Of a stretch of DNA of 16,342 nucleotides, positions 14,918 through 16,342 are shown piece by piece. The stretch is from Bacillota bacterium (GTDB taxonomy: Bacteria > Bacillota > Clostridia > Peptostreptococcales > Anaerovoracaceae). Both the position numbers and the translations under genes were made by a program. The stretch is from positions 1 to 16,342 of the forward strand of contig JAFZRK010000164.1 in NCBI GenBank assembly GCA_017619905.1, given 5' to 3'. The notes under the pieces were generated by a model that worked only from the letters and a program-made list of their open reading frames with translations, was not told the DNA's origin and searched no databases. The stretch's first letter is position 1. Each line of letters opens with the position of its first letter.

Positions 14918-15904
14918 ATGGACAGAGAACTTAACTGGGCATTTATAGGCACAGGGACAATAGCAAATCAGATGGCGACTGCCTTTTCGGACGCAGGAAG
15001 AAGGATACTCGGCGTTACGGGCAGATCTTACTCCAAAGCCGAGAGCTTTGCCTTGAAATACGGCGTCGGAAAAGTGTACTGCGGCGTTGATGATTTGTGC
15101 GCAGACCCTGAAGTTGACATCGTTTATATCGCAACGCCGAACAATACTCACTACGGCCAGATAAAACAGTGCCTGGAAGCCGGAAAGCACGTAATTGCCG
15201 AGAAAGCCATAACGCTGAACATATCCGAGCTTAAGCAGCTTTCAAGAATTGCAACCGAACGTGGGCTGATACTGGTGGAAGCGCAGACGATCTACCATAT
15301 GCCTCTGTATAAAAAACTCAAAAGAATGTCGGACATTGGTGAACTTGGAAAAGCGAGAATCATTACCGCTAACTTCGGCAGCTTTAAGAATTACGACCCG
15401 AACAACCGCTTTTTCAACATGGAGTTGGGTGGCGGAGCGCTGCTGGATATTGGCGTTTACGCTCTTTCCGCGGTACGGCTGTTCCTGGACAGCGATCCAT
15501 CCAACGTTTTCAGCGTCATGGTGCCGGCGCAGAGCGGTACGGACGATCTGTCAGCGATCGCGCTTGCGACGGAGACCGGTCAGGTCGCAACAGTCGCGCT
15601 CAGCATGCATTCAAAACAGCCGAAGCGTATTATGGTAAGCTTCGAGAAAGCATACGTCGAGATACCCGACTATCCGCGCGCGGACACCGCGTACATAACT
15701 GACGCTCAGACCGGAGAGACCCGTCAGCTGACTGCCGGAGAACGTTCCAAAGCCCTGATTTACGAGATCGAAGACATGGAGCGAGCCGTCAGGACCGGTG
15801 ATGCGTCCGCAATGCTTTTTGGACATACACTGAGCGTCATGGATACCATGACAGCGATTAGAAAAGAATGGGGCCTGGAGTATCCGGAGGAAAAGAATGG
15901 GTAA
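14918..15904 (+). CDS. Gfo/Idh/MocA family NAD(P)-dependent oxidoreductase
   Basis: The 328-residue protein carries an N-terminal Rossmann domain with WAFIGTGTIANQM (GxGxxA), YIATPNNTHYGQIKQCLEAG and VIAEKAITLN, where the EKx lysine is the usual catalytic lysine. The C-terminal domain holds RFFNMELGGGALLDIGVYALS. The VEAQTIYHMPLYKKLKRM stretch and this motif resemble the dihydrodiol-dehydrogenase-like branch, which oxidises sugars and cyclic diols, so a polyol or sugar substrate is plausible but unproved. I choose ATG 14918; a GTG at 14900 overlapping the preceding stop codon would add six residues. No strong ribosome site precedes either, which suggests coupling to the PI-PLC-like gene. It overlaps the MFS gene by eight bases. 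Confidence 0.88.
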   Translation: MDRELNWAFIGTGTIANQMATAFSDAGRRILGVTGRSYSKAESFALKYGVGKVYCGVDDLCADPEVDIVYIATPNNTHYGQIKQCLEAGKHVIAEKAITLNISELKQLSRIATERGLILVEAQTIYHMPLYKKLKRMSDIGELGKARIITANFGSFKNYDPNNRFFNMELGGGALLDIGVYALSAVRLFLDSDPSNVFSVMVPAQSGTDDLSAIALATETGQVATVALSMHSKQPKRIMVSFEKAYVEIPDYPRADTAYITDAQTGETRQLTAGERSKALIYEIEDMERAVRTGDASAMLFGHTLSVMDTMTAIRKEWGLEYPEEKNG

Positions 15905-16342
15905 AAAGAAGTTCTACATAGCGCTTATAATATACGCTCTCACGGGGCAGGTGGCCTGGGTCGTAGAGAACATGTATTTCAACGTGTTCATCTACAAGAT
16001 GTTCAACGCTTCCGCCTCGGATATTTCCCTGATGGTAGAAGCCAGCGCAGTTGCGGCGACGCTGACGACGATATTCATCGGGGCGCTCTCCGACCGGCTC
16101 CAGAGGCGCAGGATATTCATGTGCCTTGGTTACATCCTCTGGGGCGTGTCGATCATTGCCTTTGCGTTCGTGCGTCTGGACATACTGTCTTCGGTCTTCG
16201 GCGCGGCTGCCGGAACAGCTGCTGCGGCTGTCACCATAGTTATAATACTTGACTGCGTCATGACATTCTTCGGATCCACTGCAAACGACGCCGCATACAA
16301 TGCATGGCTTACAGACAGGACCGACGAAACGAACCGCGGGGC
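15897..16342 (+). CDS. MFS transporter, N-terminal part (cut by window end)
   Basis: ATG 15897 follows TCCGGAGG at 15883-15890 by six bases, a strong site lying within the end of the oxidoreductase gene. The 148 readable residues contain a first helix (YIALIIYALTGQVAWVVENM), a second (about 44-60), the MFS motif A loop GALSDRLQRRR after helix 2, and further helices GYILWGVSIIAFAFV and AGTAAAAVTIVIILDCVMTFF, then NDAAYNAWLTDRTDETNRG. This last motif recurs, as I recall, in a group of clostridial MFS proteins of unknown substrate. Context suggests it moves a substrate or product of the neighbouring enzymes. The rest lies beyond the window. Confidence 0.85.
   Translation, partial: MGKKKFYIALIIYALTGQVAWVVENMYFNVFIYKMFNASASDISLMVEASAVAATLTTIFIGALSDRLQRRRIFMCLGYILWGVSIIAFAFVRLDILSSVFGAAAGTAAAAVTIVIILDCVMTFFGSTANDAAYNAWLTDRTDETNRG

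Noticed and set aside
13668..14918. A 416-residue minus-strand frame across the hydrolase and PI-PLC-like genes
   Set aside because: It spans two real genes in the opposite direction, and its translation shows no family motif.

Overview
The window reads as a chromosomal segment of an anaerobic Gram-positive bacterium, most likely a Clostridia-like member of the Bacillota. Supporting this are the strong AGGAGG-type ribosome sites, sigma-A-like promoters with extended -10 elements, a clostridial-style dUTPase, and a tripartite-transporter binding protein made as a lipoprotein (lipobox LAAC) rather than as a free periplasmic protein. The lineage is an inference, since there is no rRNA or tRNA here. 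Coding density is high, no gap exceeds 200 bases, and I see no insertion sequence, prophage, CRISPR array or toxin-antitoxin pair.

Layout. (1) 1-451: the tail of an unrecognised gene and a small three-helix membrane protein. (2) 472-3173: rpsO (ribosomal protein S15) and pnp (polynucleotide phosphorylase), with a strong promoter, a leader able to hide the rpsO ribosome site, an intergenic hairpin, a long rod-like hairpin in the pnp leader, and a terminator. (3) 3210-5823: nnrD-dut-dgt, a tight three-gene unit for cleaning nucleotide pools (repair of damaged NAD(P)H, removal of dUTP, hydrolysis of dGTP). (4) 5802-9147: a tripartite tricarboxylate transporter operon in the order tctB-tctA-tctC, whose promoter is embedded in the inverted repeat that ends the previous unit. 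(5) 9159-10659, minus strand: an MmgE/PrpD-family enzyme converging on the transporter. (6) 10755-16342: tgt, an rlmD-like 23S rRNA methyltransferase, an alpha/beta hydrolase, a membrane-anchored PI-PLC-like phosphodiesterase, a Gfo/Idh/MocA oxidoreductase and a truncated MFS transporter. The six genes lie on one strand with overlaps or short gaps and no visible terminator between them.

How the parts may work together. Blocks 2 and 3 are housekeeping. Blocks 4 and 5 could form a route for uptake and conversion of an organic acid: the transporter family carries di- and tricarboxylates, and the PrpD family acts on methylcitrate- or aconitate-like acids. In block 6 the first two genes modify RNA. 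The last four could act on an extracellular phosphodiester or polyol-containing substrate, but this is inference.

The least ordinary signals are RNA-level: two mutually exclusive pairings of the rpsO leader, one of which buries the ribosome site, and a bulge-free rod hairpin just upstream of pnp that resembles an RNase III substrate. I found no clear evidence of a wholly new multi-gene system.
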